Assembly (NCBI RefSeq): GCF_003234855.1
Contig: NZ_QKTO01000008.1
Location: forward strand, 46,365 to 110,364
Reading direction: 5' to 3'
Origin: Curtobacterium sp. MCBD17_032
Lineage (GTDB): Bacteria > Actinomycetota > Actinomycetes > Actinomycetales > Microbacteriaceae
DNA length: 64,000 nt
Of the stretch, positions 56,986 through 64,000 are shown in pieces. Both the position numbers and the translations under genes were made by a program. Each line of letters opens with the position of its first letter. Position 1 is the first letter of the stretch. The notes beneath the pieces are model-generated. The model saw nothing but the letters and a program-made list of their open reading frames with translations, did not search any database and had not been told where the DNA came from.

Positions 56986-57612
56986 GACGTGCAGGAGGAC
57001 GTGGACGCAACCGCGCCCGAAAACCCCGACGACGCCGACCAGCGCCGCCTCGGGGAACGCCTACAGCGCCTCCGCACCGAACGCCGCTGGAGCCTCACCG
57101 AACTCGCCGAGGAGTCCGGCGTCTCCCGCGCGATGATCAACCGCGTCGAGCGGGGCGTGTCCAGCCCGACCGCGACCATCCTCGGTCGTCTGTCCGGGGC
57201 GTTCGGCCTCACCGTCTCGCAGCTCCTCGACGAGGCCCTCGAGCACGAGGTCCCGCGCACCAGCGACCCGGACGAGGCGCGCGGCGTCCAACGCGCCGCG
57301 TCCGCCGACTCGTGGACCGACCCGGAGACCGGCTACCGCCGCCGGCCGCTGTCGAGCGCCGACTTCCCGGCCGACGTGACCGAGGTGCGCCTGCCGGCCG
57401 GCCGCGAGGTCGCGTACCCCGCCAGCGCCTACGCCTTCCTCCGGCACTGCATCTGGGTCGTCGACGGGACGCTCGACCTCCAGGTCGGCGACACGACGAC
57501 CCGCCTCGGCGCGGGGGACCGCATCGAGCTCGGCGAACCCGCCGACGTCGTCTACCGCAACACGGGCGACGACCCGTGCCGGTACGTCGTGGTCGTGGTG
57601 CGGCACCGCTGA
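56971..57612 (+). CDS. XRE-family regulator with C-terminal cupin domain
   Basis: 213 aa. Helix-turn-helix at residues about 27-80 (RLGERLQRLRTERRWSLTELAEESGVSRAMINRVERG, SPTATILGRLSGAFG), then a small-molecule-binding cupin domain (CIWVVDGTLDLQVGDTTTRLGAGDRIELGEPADVVYRN). Members of this type often control metabolism or export genes. The divergent acetyltransferase is the obvious candidate target, since the start codons overlap. Confidence 0.92.
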   Translation: MSHIVDVQEDVDATAPENPDDADQRRLGERLQRLRTERRWSLTELAEESGVSRAMINRVERGVSSPTATILGRLSGAFGLTVSQLLDEALEHEVPRTSDPDEARGVQRAASADSWTDPETGYRRRPLSSADFPADVTEVRLPAGREVAYPASAYAFLRHCIWVVDGTLDLQVGDTTTRLGAGDRIELGEPADVVYRNTGDDPCRYVVVVVRHR

Positions 57613-57668
57613 CGGGAGGCCCGTCCGCCGTCACCTGGACAGGTCCGGTCCGGCGCGCAACACCGGAA

Positions 57669-57674
57669 TAGGAT
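57669..57674 (+). promoter_or_regulatory. -10 element of rpiB
   Basis: TAGGAT, 6 nt before ATG 57681; no ribosome binding site. Confidence 0.5.
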
Positions 57675-57680
57675 CGGTCC

Positions 57681-58169
<489 letters not shown>

Positions 58170-58188
58170 GGCCGAGTAGACAAGAACG

Positions 58189-59205
58189 ATGCCCGAGGGT
58201 CACTCCGTCCACCGCATCGCCCGCCAGTTCGAGCTGCACTTCGTCGGTCAGGTCTGCGAGGTCTCGAGCCCGCAGGGGCGCTTCGCCGCCGGGGCCGCCC
58301 AGCTCGACGGGCGGAAGATGATCGCCGCACGCGCGGTGGCGAAGCAGATGTTCCTCGAGTTCGAGGGCGACCTGTTCCTCCGGGTGCACCTCGGGCTGTA
58401 CGGCGCGTGGGACTTCGCGGGCGACATCTCGACCGACGCGACGATGCGCAGCGCCAAGGGGCGGATCGGCCAGACGAACCAGCGCGGCACGGTCACGGAG
58501 GACGGCGACGCGGACGGCGACGACGCCGAGCACGTGCCGGACGACGACGGCGAGGACTCCCTCCGCTCCATCGGTGCCCCGCGGCGCTCCCGCTACCGGA
58601 TGGCCGAGCAGGAGAAGGTCGAGGACCCGATCGAGGCCTTCCCACCGGACCCGGTCGGTCAGGTGCGCGTGCGGATCCTCACCGAGACCGCCGTGGCCGA
58701 CCTCCGGGGACCGACCGCCTGCGTCGTGGAGGACCCGGCCGGCGTGCAGCGTGCACTCGACAAGCTCGGCCCGGACCCGATGAACGACGACGGACCCGAG
58801 GCCGAGAAGGTCTTCGTGGACAACGTCCGGAAGCGCAACGTCGCGATCGGCCAACTGCTCATGGACCAGTCCGTGGTGAGCGGCATCGGGAACGTCTACC
58901 GTGCGGAGCTGTTGTTCCGGCAGCGCATCGACCCGTACAAGCCGGGGAAGAAGATCACCGTCAAGCAGGCGAAGGCGCTGTGGCAGGACTGGTCGAAGCT
59001 CCTGCACGACGGGGTCCGCATCGGACAGATGATGACGATGGACGGCCTGACCGACGCCGAGTACCGGAAGGCGATGCGCTCCCGGGCCGACCGCCACTGG
59101 GTCTACCACCGCGCGGGGGAGCCGTGTCGAGTGTGCGGCACCGAGATCCGCGTCGCCGACATGGCGGGACGCAAGCTCTACTGGTGCCCGAAGGACCAGA
59201 AGTAG
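58189..59205 (+). CDS. Fpg/Nei family DNA glycosylase
   Basis: Removes oxidised bases; bifunctional with AP-lyase activity through its N-terminal Pro. 338 aa, starting MPEGHSVHRIARQ (Pro2, Glu3). H2TH region GQLLMDQSVVSGIGNVYRAELLFR. The zinc-finger end CRVCGTEIRVADMAGRKLYWCPKDQK shows three Cys; the fourth expected Cys is absent. An acidic insertion of about 35 residues (DGDADGDDAEHVPDDDGED) lies in the N-terminal domain. TAGACA, 6 nt before the ATG, may serve as a -10. Confidence 0.92.
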   Translation: MPEGHSVHRIARQFELHFVGQVCEVSSPQGRFAAGAAQLDGRKMIAARAVAKQMFLEFEGDLFLRVHLGLYGAWDFAGDISTDATMRSAKGRIGQTNQRGTVTEDGDADGDDAEHVPDDDGEDSLRSIGAPRRSRYRMAEQEKVEDPIEAFPPDPVGQVRVRILTETAVADLRGPTACVVEDPAGVQRALDKLGPDPMNDDGPEAEKVFVDNVRKRNVAIGQLLMDQSVVSGIGNVYRAELLFRQRIDPYKPGKKITVKQAKALWQDWSKLLHDGVRIGQMMTMDGLTDAEYRKAMRSRADRHWVYHRAGEPCRVCGTEIRVADMAGRKLYWCPKDQK

Positions 59206-59214
59206 CCCCGCCGA

Positions 59215-60714
59215 TCAGCGGTCGCGGTGGGTCCAGCGGCCGGCGACGGCCGTGCCGAGCACCGGCATGTCGCGCAGCTCGGCTGACGAGGCGACGAGCG
59301 GGTCGGTCGGCACGAGCACGAGGTCCGCGACGTCGCCGACCGTGACCGACACCCGTCCGTCCGTCGAGCCCCGCCAGGCGGCGAGCGCCGACATCCGCTG
59401 CTCCGGGTGCCACGGCTCGCGGCCGTCGCGGTCCCGCCCGACCGCGGCGGCCATCGACACCCACGGGTCGAGCGGGGCGACCGGGGCGTCCGAGCCGAGC
59501 ACCATCGCGGCGCCCGCACGTTCGAGCGCGGCGAACGGGAAGGCCCGGTCCGTGCGGCCCGCCCAGTAGTGGTCGGCGATGTCCCGGTCGTCCATGGCGT
59601 GCTCGGGCTGCACGGACGCGACGACGCCGAGCCGGGCGAAGCGCGCCACGTCGGGCGCGGCGAGGAGCTGCGCGTGTTCGATCGACCCGCGGCTGCCGAC
59701 GGTCTCGAGGGCGTCGAGCGCGAGCGTGACGGCGCGGTCGCCGATCGCGTGCACGGCGGGGACGAGTCCGGCGTCGACGGCCCGACGGAGCAGCGGGACG
59801 AGGTCCTCCGGCGCCCAGCTGAGGACGCCCTCGCCGTCGGCGGTCGCGGCGGTCCGGGTGCCGAGTGACCCGTCGGTGATCACCTTGAACGGTCCGACGG
59901 TGAGCAGGCCGCGGGTCCCGTCGACGACGTCGCCCGTCCGCAGCCCGCGCCGGACCGCCTCGTCCAACCGTGCCGGGTACACCCCGGAGGCGATGCGCAG
60001 CCCGTCCGTGCCGGCGTGGATCCGGCGTACCCACCGGTCGATGTCGGCGTCCATCTCGAGGTCGACGACCCCGGTGACGCCCCGGGCTGCGGCCGCCTCG
60101 ACCGCGTCGGCCACGTACGCGTCGAGCTGGTCGTCCGGCACCCGGGACAGCGCGCCGGTGACGTCGAACGCGTCCTGCTCACGGAGCACACCGTCGGCGC
60201 CTGCGGGGAGCGCCCGGCCGAGCACGGCCCCGACGTGCGCCAGGGCGAGCTCGTTGCACCAGACCGCGTGCAGGTCGGCGCTCACGACGACGACCGGGAG
60301 GCCCGGCGCGGCCCGGTCGAGCAGCTCCCGTCGCGCGGGCCCCGGCCAGAGCCCGTCCCGGTACCCGTGCCCGACGAGCACGCGGTCCGGGACACCGCTC
60401 CGGACGGCGGCGGCGAGCCGGTCCGCGGTCTCCTCCGCGGAGGTGCAGTCCGTCACGTCGATGCGGCGGCGCACGAGTGCCCACTGGTCGAGGTGCACGT
60501 GGTGGTCGCGGAGACCGGGCCCGAGCCACGCACCGTCGGCCTCGACGACCTCGGTGTCGGCTCCGGTGGCCGTGCCGGTCGTGGTGGCGCTGTCGAGCGG
60601 GTCGAGCGTGCCGGCCGGCGCGACCGCGGTGACCCGCCCGTCGACGACCATGACGTCGGCGGGGGCGCCGGAGGTGCCCACCCGTCGGACGGTGCGGAGC
60701 AGGGTCGACGGCAT
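59215..60714 (-). CDS. Amidohydrolase family 3 (YtcJ-like)
   Basis: 499-aa metal-dependent hydrolase. DHHVHLDQWALVRR holds the HxH metal ligands. GVTGVVDLEMDADI, FKVITDGSLGTRTA, HAIGDRAVTLALDALE and LGSDAPVAPLDPW are further barrel motifs, and VGDVADLVLVPTDPL the C-terminal beta domain. Substrate unknown. ATG 60714 overlaps the previous stop by one base (TGATG), with GTG 60717 as alternative. Confidence 0.92.
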   Translation of the reverse strand: MPSTLLRTVRRVGTSGAPADVMVVDGRVTAVAPAGTLDPLDSATTTGTATGADTEVVEADGAWLGPGLRDHHVHLDQWALVRRRIDVTDCTSAEETADRLAAAVRSGVPDRVLVGHGYRDGLWPGPARRELLDRAAPGLPVVVVSADLHAVWCNELALAHVGAVLGRALPAGADGVLREQDAFDVTGALSRVPDDQLDAYVADAVEAAAARGVTGVVDLEMDADIDRWVRRIHAGTDGLRIASGVYPARLDEAVRRGLRTGDVVDGTRGLLTVGPFKVITDGSLGTRTAATADGEGVLSWAPEDLVPLLRRAVDAGLVPAVHAIGDRAVTLALDALETVGSRGSIEHAQLLAAPDVARFARLGVVASVQPEHAMDDRDIADHYWAGRTDRAFPFAALERAGAAMVLGSDAPVAPLDPWVSMAAAVGRDRDGREPWHPEQRMSALAAWRGSTDGRVSVTVGDVADLVLVPTDPLVASSAELRDMPVLGTAVAGRWTHRDR

Positions 60715-61361
60715 CACGCCTCCCGGCCGGTCGTCGTGGCGGTCCCGTGGACGCGCGCCATCTCGTCGGCGAGCGCGGGGGAGGCGTACGGGCCGTCGGA
60801 GCGGAGGCCGGCGATGATCCGCTCGACCACCTCCGGTGCCTTGTTCTGGCTGAGCTTCGCCCGGGCGTCGAAGCGGGTGACGCGGATGCGGATGCCGACG
60901 GTGCCGCGGGCGATGTGGCGGGCGGCGTCCGCGTCGACGTCGAGCGACACCGGCGACGGCATCGCGGCCTCGAAGTGGTCCACGAGGTCGCCGAGGACAC
61001 GGAAGGCCTCCTCGTCCGACAGGATCTCCGGCGTGCCCCACAGGTGCGCGGTGGTGTGGTTCCAGGTCGGGATGAACTGTTCCGGCGGGTACCAGGCGGG
61101 GGAGACGTACCCGTGCGGTCCCTGCACGACGACCAGGACCTCGTGCTGCCCGAGCTCGTGCGCCACCTCGTCCGGGCGGCCGACGTGCGACACGAGGACG
61201 AGGTCGTCGCTGCCGTCGGGCTGCTCCTCGAGGAGGAACGGGTAGTGCGACGCGACGAGTCCCGCTGCCGTGTGGGACACGATCGTCGCCCAGGGGTTGC
61301 CGCGGACGAGCCGTCGGACCTCGTCGACCTCGGTCATCAGGAAGGAGGGTGTGTGCCGCAT
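60714..61361 (-). CDS. PaiB-like FMN-binding protein
   Basis: 215 aa of the FMN-binding split-barrel (PaiB/negative transcriptional regulator) family: LVRGNPWATIVSHTAAGLVASHYPFLL, HVGRPDEVAHELGQHEVLVVVQGPHGYVSPAWY, IPTWNHTTAHLWGTPEIL and the C-terminal IRVTRFDARAKLSQNKAPEVV. ATG 61361; ATG 61379 is possible. It is coupled to the amidohydrolase gene and diverges from the serine hydrolase gene, 33 nt away. Confidence 0.9.
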   Translation of the reverse strand: MRHTPSFLMTEVDEVRRLVRGNPWATIVSHTAAGLVASHYPFLLEEQPDGSDDLVLVSHVGRPDEVAHELGQHEVLVVVQGPHGYVSPAWYPPEQFIPTWNHTTAHLWGTPEILSDEEAFRVLGDLVDHFEAAMPSPVSLDVDADAARHIARGTVGIRIRVTRFDARAKLSQNKAPEVVERIIAGLRSDGPYASPALADEMARVHGTATTTGREA

Positions 61362-61394
61362 GCGACGAGCGTGGCACATGCCAGGCTGGTCGGC

Positions 61395-62801
61395 ATGGAG
61401 AAGCGCGCAGCCTACGAGTCCGTCCTGCCCTACGTCCGCGAGTGGGTCGCCTACAAGGTGTGGCAGCTGCGCCTCCCCGGCGTGCAGGTCGCGATCGGGT
61501 TCGAGGACGAGGAACTGTTCGCCGACGCCTGGGGGTACGCCGACGTGGCAGCCGGGCGGCGACTGACGACCACGGACCTGTTCCGGATCGCCTCGCACTC
61601 GAAGACCTTCACCGCCACCGCGCTGCTCCAGCTGGCCGACCAGGGTGCCCTGCGGCTCGACGACACGGTCGGCTCGTTCGTCCCCGCGCTCGTCGAGGCG
61701 GGTTCCCCGATCGCCGACGCCACCGTCCGCGAGCTCATGGAGATGGGCGCCGGGGTCGTCCGTGACGGCGCCGACGGTGACCACTGGGCGCTCGCGCACC
61801 CGTTCCCGGACGCGCAGCAGCTCGTCGACCTCGTCGTCGCGGGCGGCGCGAAGGTCCCGGTCGGGTCGGCGTTCAACTACTCGAACCTCGGCTACGGGCT
61901 GCTCGGGCTCGTCATCGAGGCCGTGACGGGCACCTCGTACGCCGAGCACATGCGGACCGCGATCACCGAGCCGCTCGGGCTCCGCGGCACCGGTGCCGAG
62001 TTCGACCCCGCCCGCGAGGACGAGTTCGTCGTCGGCTACACCGGCCTCCACACGGCCCGCACCCGGCAGCCGGTCCCGCACGTGACGACCGGGGCGCTCG
62101 CCGCGGCGACGGGATTCCACGGCACGGCCTCGGACCTGGTCCGCTACTTCTCGGCGCACGTGCCGGGTCGCGGGACGCTGCTCTCCGACCACGCCAAGCG
62201 CCTCGCGCAGCGGAAGGCGTGGAGTGCGCTCGACTCCGACCCGGCCGCCCGCGGGTACGGCGCCGGGTTCATCGTGGACCGGATCAACGGCCGGGAGGTC
62301 CGGGGCCACTCCGGCGGGTTCCCCGGACAGATCACGCAGTCGGTCTTCGACCCTGCGTCCTCGTTCGTCGTGTCCGTCCTGACGAGCAGCGCCACCGGTC
62401 CGGCGACGATGTTGGCGTACGGCATCGTGCACCTGCTCGACGCGGCGGCCGACGAGCACGCGGCCGGTCCGGCGATCCCCGCCGACGTCGACCCCGCGCG
62501 GTACACGGGCCGGTTCGCGACGTTCGAGGGGATCACCGACATCGCTCGGGTGGGTGACCGTCTGCTCGCGATCGACCCCACGCAGCCGGTGCCGACCGAG
62601 TCGCCGGTCCGGCTCGAGGTCGTCGACGCCGACACGCTCCGGATGGTGTCGGGCAACCGGTTCGGGTCGGTGGACGAGGACATCGTCTACACCCGCGACG
62701 ACGCCGGCCGGGTCGTGTCGGTCCGCGGGGACAGCGGCATGACGCAGCGGCCCTGGTCGGTGCCGGACGAGACGCCGGAGGTCGCCGCCGCCCTCGTGTG
62801 A
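61395..62801 (+). CDS. Serine hydrolase of the beta-lactamase/PBP family
   Basis: 468 aa. SxxK motif in FRIASHSKTFTATALLQ, YxN in GSAFNYSNLGYGLLG and the HxG motif in VRGHSGGFPGQ. The C-terminal domain (ARYTGRFATFEGITDIAR) is a lipocalin-like extension common in esterase-type members. No signal peptide, so probably a cytoplasmic esterase or peptidase rather than a resistance enzyme. Confidence 0.92.
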   Translation: MEKRAAYESVLPYVREWVAYKVWQLRLPGVQVAIGFEDEELFADAWGYADVAAGRRLTTTDLFRIASHSKTFTATALLQLADQGALRLDDTVGSFVPALVEAGSPIADATVRELMEMGAGVVRDGADGDHWALAHPFPDAQQLVDLVVAGGAKVPVGSAFNYSNLGYGLLGLVIEAVTGTSYAEHMRTAITEPLGLRGTGAEFDPAREDEFVVGYTGLHTARTRQPVPHVTTGALAAATGFHGTASDLVRYFSAHVPGRGTLLSDHAKRLAQRKAWSALDSDPAARGYGAGFIVDRINGREVRGHSGGFPGQITQSVFDPASSFVVSVLTSSATGPATMLAYGIVHLLDAAADEHAAGPAIPADVDPARYTGRFATFEGITDIARVGDRLLAIDPTQPVPTESPVRLEVVDADTLRMVSGNRFGSVDEDIVYTRDDAGRVVSVRGDSGMTQRPWSVPDETPEVAAALV

Positions 62802-62818
62802 CGCCCTGCTGGCCGACC

Positions 62819-62890
62819 CGGTGGTGCTGGCCGGGCTCGGTGGTGCTGGCCGGGCTCGGTGGTGCTGGCGGGCCCGGTGGTGCTGGCCGG
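62819..62890. repeat. Tandem 19-bp repeat GGTGGTGCTGGCCGGGCTC, about 3.7 copies
   Basis: Starts 18 nt after the serine-hydrolase stop. The copies near 62820 and 62839 are identical; the third and fourth differ slightly. Intergenic. Confidence 0.8.
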
Positions 62891-62941
62891 CACGATCGCG
62901 CGCAGCCGGTTCCGGTGCCGCGCGTCCCCGTCCGCACCGGG

Positions 62942-62998
62942 CGGGGTCAGCGCACGTCGGCGCGGTCAGCACACATCGGCGGGGTCAGCGCACGTCGG
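62942..62998. repeat. Second tandem 19-bp repeat, three copies, covering a stop codon
   Basis: Units at 62942, 62961 and 62980; first and third are identical (CGGGGTCAGCGCACGTCGG). The third contains the stop codon of the minus-strand membrane-protein gene. Sequence is unrelated to the neighbouring 19-bp array. Confidence 0.8.
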
Positions 62999-63581
62999 CG
63001 GTGTCCCAGAGGCGGCGTACGCCCGCACCGACCGGTCGGACGAGCGGCGGGACGAACACCAGGGCAGCTGCGGCGAACGCCACGAACTGGCCGACCTGCG
63101 GCACGGTGAAGAGCGGCAGGAGCGCTTCCTGCGGCGGGATCCAGACGCGGAAGAGCACGTTCATCGCGGTCTCGGACAGCAGCCACACCCCGGCCCCGAC
63201 CGTGACGAACCAGCCCGCTGCGCGACGCGATCCGGACGACCGCATCACGAGCACGACGCCGAACACCACGAGCAACACGCGCGCGACGAGCAGCAGCACG
63301 GTCGCGACGGGGTGCAGCGCGGTGGGCAGCAGGACCCCGAGCGGGAGGGCGACGGCCGTGATCCCGAAGCCGAGCGTTGCACGGTCGCCCCGCCGGGCGG
63401 CGAGGACGGCCGTCACGGCTCCCGCCACCAGGCCGACGACGCCGAGCACCCGCATGCCGACGACGGCACTCGTGGCGAGCGCCATCGGGTCCACCCACGC
63501 AGCGACGACGGCGGCGGCCGGCATGAGTGCGGCCAGGACGGCGGCCGACGCGGACAGTCGTTCGACCTGGGTCTGGTTCAC
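62985..63581 (-). CDS. Polytopic membrane protein of unknown function
   Basis: 198 aa, GTG 63581 with GAGGGGGA upstream. Five or six hydrophobic segments: AAVLAALMPAAAVVAAWV, GVVGLVAGAVTAVLAA, ALPLGVLLPTALHPVATVLLLVARVLLVVFGVVLVM, GWFVTVGAGVWLLSET and FVAFAAAALVFVPPL. No motif recognised. The last codons lie within a 19-bp tandem repeat. TAGGAT at 63614-63619 is a likely -10 with a short leader. Confidence 0.8.
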   Translation of the reverse strand: MNQTQVERLSASAAVLAALMPAAAVVAAWVDPMALATSAVVGMRVLGVVGLVAGAVTAVLAARRGDRATLGFGITAVALPLGVLLPTALHPVATVLLLVARVLLVVFGVVLVMRSSGSRRAAGWFVTVGAGVWLLSETAMNVLFRVWIPPQEALLPLFTVPQVGQFVAFAAAALVFVPPLVRPVGAGVRRLWDTADVR

Positions 63582-63733
63582 GGATCCCCCTCGTGCCTCG
63601 ATGCAGTAGCGGCATCCTACACATCACCGGCCGACGCTCGCGAGCGTCGTCGGGTCGGGGTGGGGACAACCCCACCCCCGGTCCGGGAGACGGCAGGATG
63701 GGACCGAGCCCTCGTCTCCGCGAGGCTCGATGC

Positions 63734-64000
63734 ATGACCGACACCGACCGGCTCGACCTGGCCCGCACCGTCCCCCTGGACGAGGCGGTGGCCTCGCCCG
63801 ACCACGCCGAGACCGTTCCGCTCCACGACGTGACGACGACGGCTGACCACGCCGAGACCGTCCCGCTGCACGACGTGGCGACCGACGGGGACACCACACC
63901 CGGCCGGGACACCACCGCCGACCGGGACACGACGCCCGACCGCGACAGCACCTCCGACCGCCCGAGACCGGAAGCCACCACACCGATGCCCTCCCAGCCC
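63734..64000 (+). CDS. N-terminal part of a repeat-containing protein, cut by the window end
   Basis: 89 codons from ATG 63734 without a stop. The sequence is acidic and disordered: DHAETVPLHDV occurs twice (residues about 24-34 and 39-49), followed by four RDTT or RDST words. This resembles the long disordered N-termini of actinobacterial membrane proteins, but the rest is out of view and the family cannot be named. No clear ribosome binding site. Confidence 0.55.
   Translation, partial: MTDTDRLDLARTVPLDEAVASPDHAETVPLHDVTTTADHAETVPLHDVATDGDTTPGRDTTADRDTTPDRDSTSDRPRPEATTPMPSQP

Overview
The window is one contiguous stretch of very GC-rich chromosome from a high-GC Gram-positive actinobacterium. 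The gene content (NAD-dependent DNA ligase with an actinobacterial insertion, DUF3097 and DUF1023 proteins, GatCAB, oligoribonuclease, a GlbO-type truncated haemoglobin, a HAIR/HspR-type heat-shock operator, a mycothiol-type DsbA homologue) points to Microbacteriaceae. Curtobacterium is my best guess, from recognition and not from a search. No phage, transposase, CRISPR array, rRNA or replication origin was seen. Genes are dense and no gene-free stretch exceeds 300 bases.

Layout. 1-7 kb: 3' part of ligA, a secreted alpha/beta hydrolase, then gatC-gatA-gatB. 7-11 kb: a type III polyketide synthase coupled to a methyltransferase, a zinc alcohol dehydrogenase, a DUF3097 protein whose 3' end carries a 97-nt duplication/insertion, and a conserved hypothetical gene. 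11.8-20 kb: DUF3054 membrane protein, a GDPD-inositol monophosphatase fusion, a Gly/Asp-rich protein, a DrrAB-like ABC exporter, an acyl-CoA ligase and an MpaB-family oxygenase. 19.7-23.3 kb: two aldo/keto reductases, a TIGR03086-like protein and YceI. 23.3-30 kb: the operon glgX-treY-treZ, converting glycogen to trehalose. 30-34.4 kb: a GerW-like protein and a thiamine-pyrophosphate riboswitch controlling a YkoE-type ECF transporter whose two ATPases and EcfT subunit are fused in one polypeptide.

34.4-38.2 kb: minimal metallopeptidase, tRNA-His, orn, an MFS exporter with its MarR regulator, and a small thioredoxin-like protein. 38.1-41.2 kb: a nonulosonic (sialic-like) acid operon, neuA-neuB-DUF6716 glycosyltransferase, in which both neuA and neuB carry an in-frame stop codon at a position expected to be an aromatic residue. 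The locus looks recently inactivated unless these are assembly errors. 41.3-50.6 kb: a P-loop kinase overlapping tRNA-Arg(TCT), msrA, a second SSB, an unrecognised secreted protein, ettA, two thioesterases and an HspR-type regulated hsp20. 50.6-64 kb: GlbO-MscS pair, pepN, a DsbA-like protein, a divergent acetyltransferase/regulator pair with overlapping start codons, rpiB, a Fpg/Nei glycosylase, an amidohydrolase with a PaiB-like protein, a serine hydrolase, a membrane protein and the start of a repeat-containing protein cut by the window end.

Two genome-wide habits stand out. First, many genes have a TANNNT hexamer 6-9 nt before the start codon and no Shine-Dalgarno, as expected for leaderless mRNAs. 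Second, a palindromic element built on GGACGGGAGGCCCG and its complement recurs, both as perfect hairpins between genes and as half-elements inside coding sequences.
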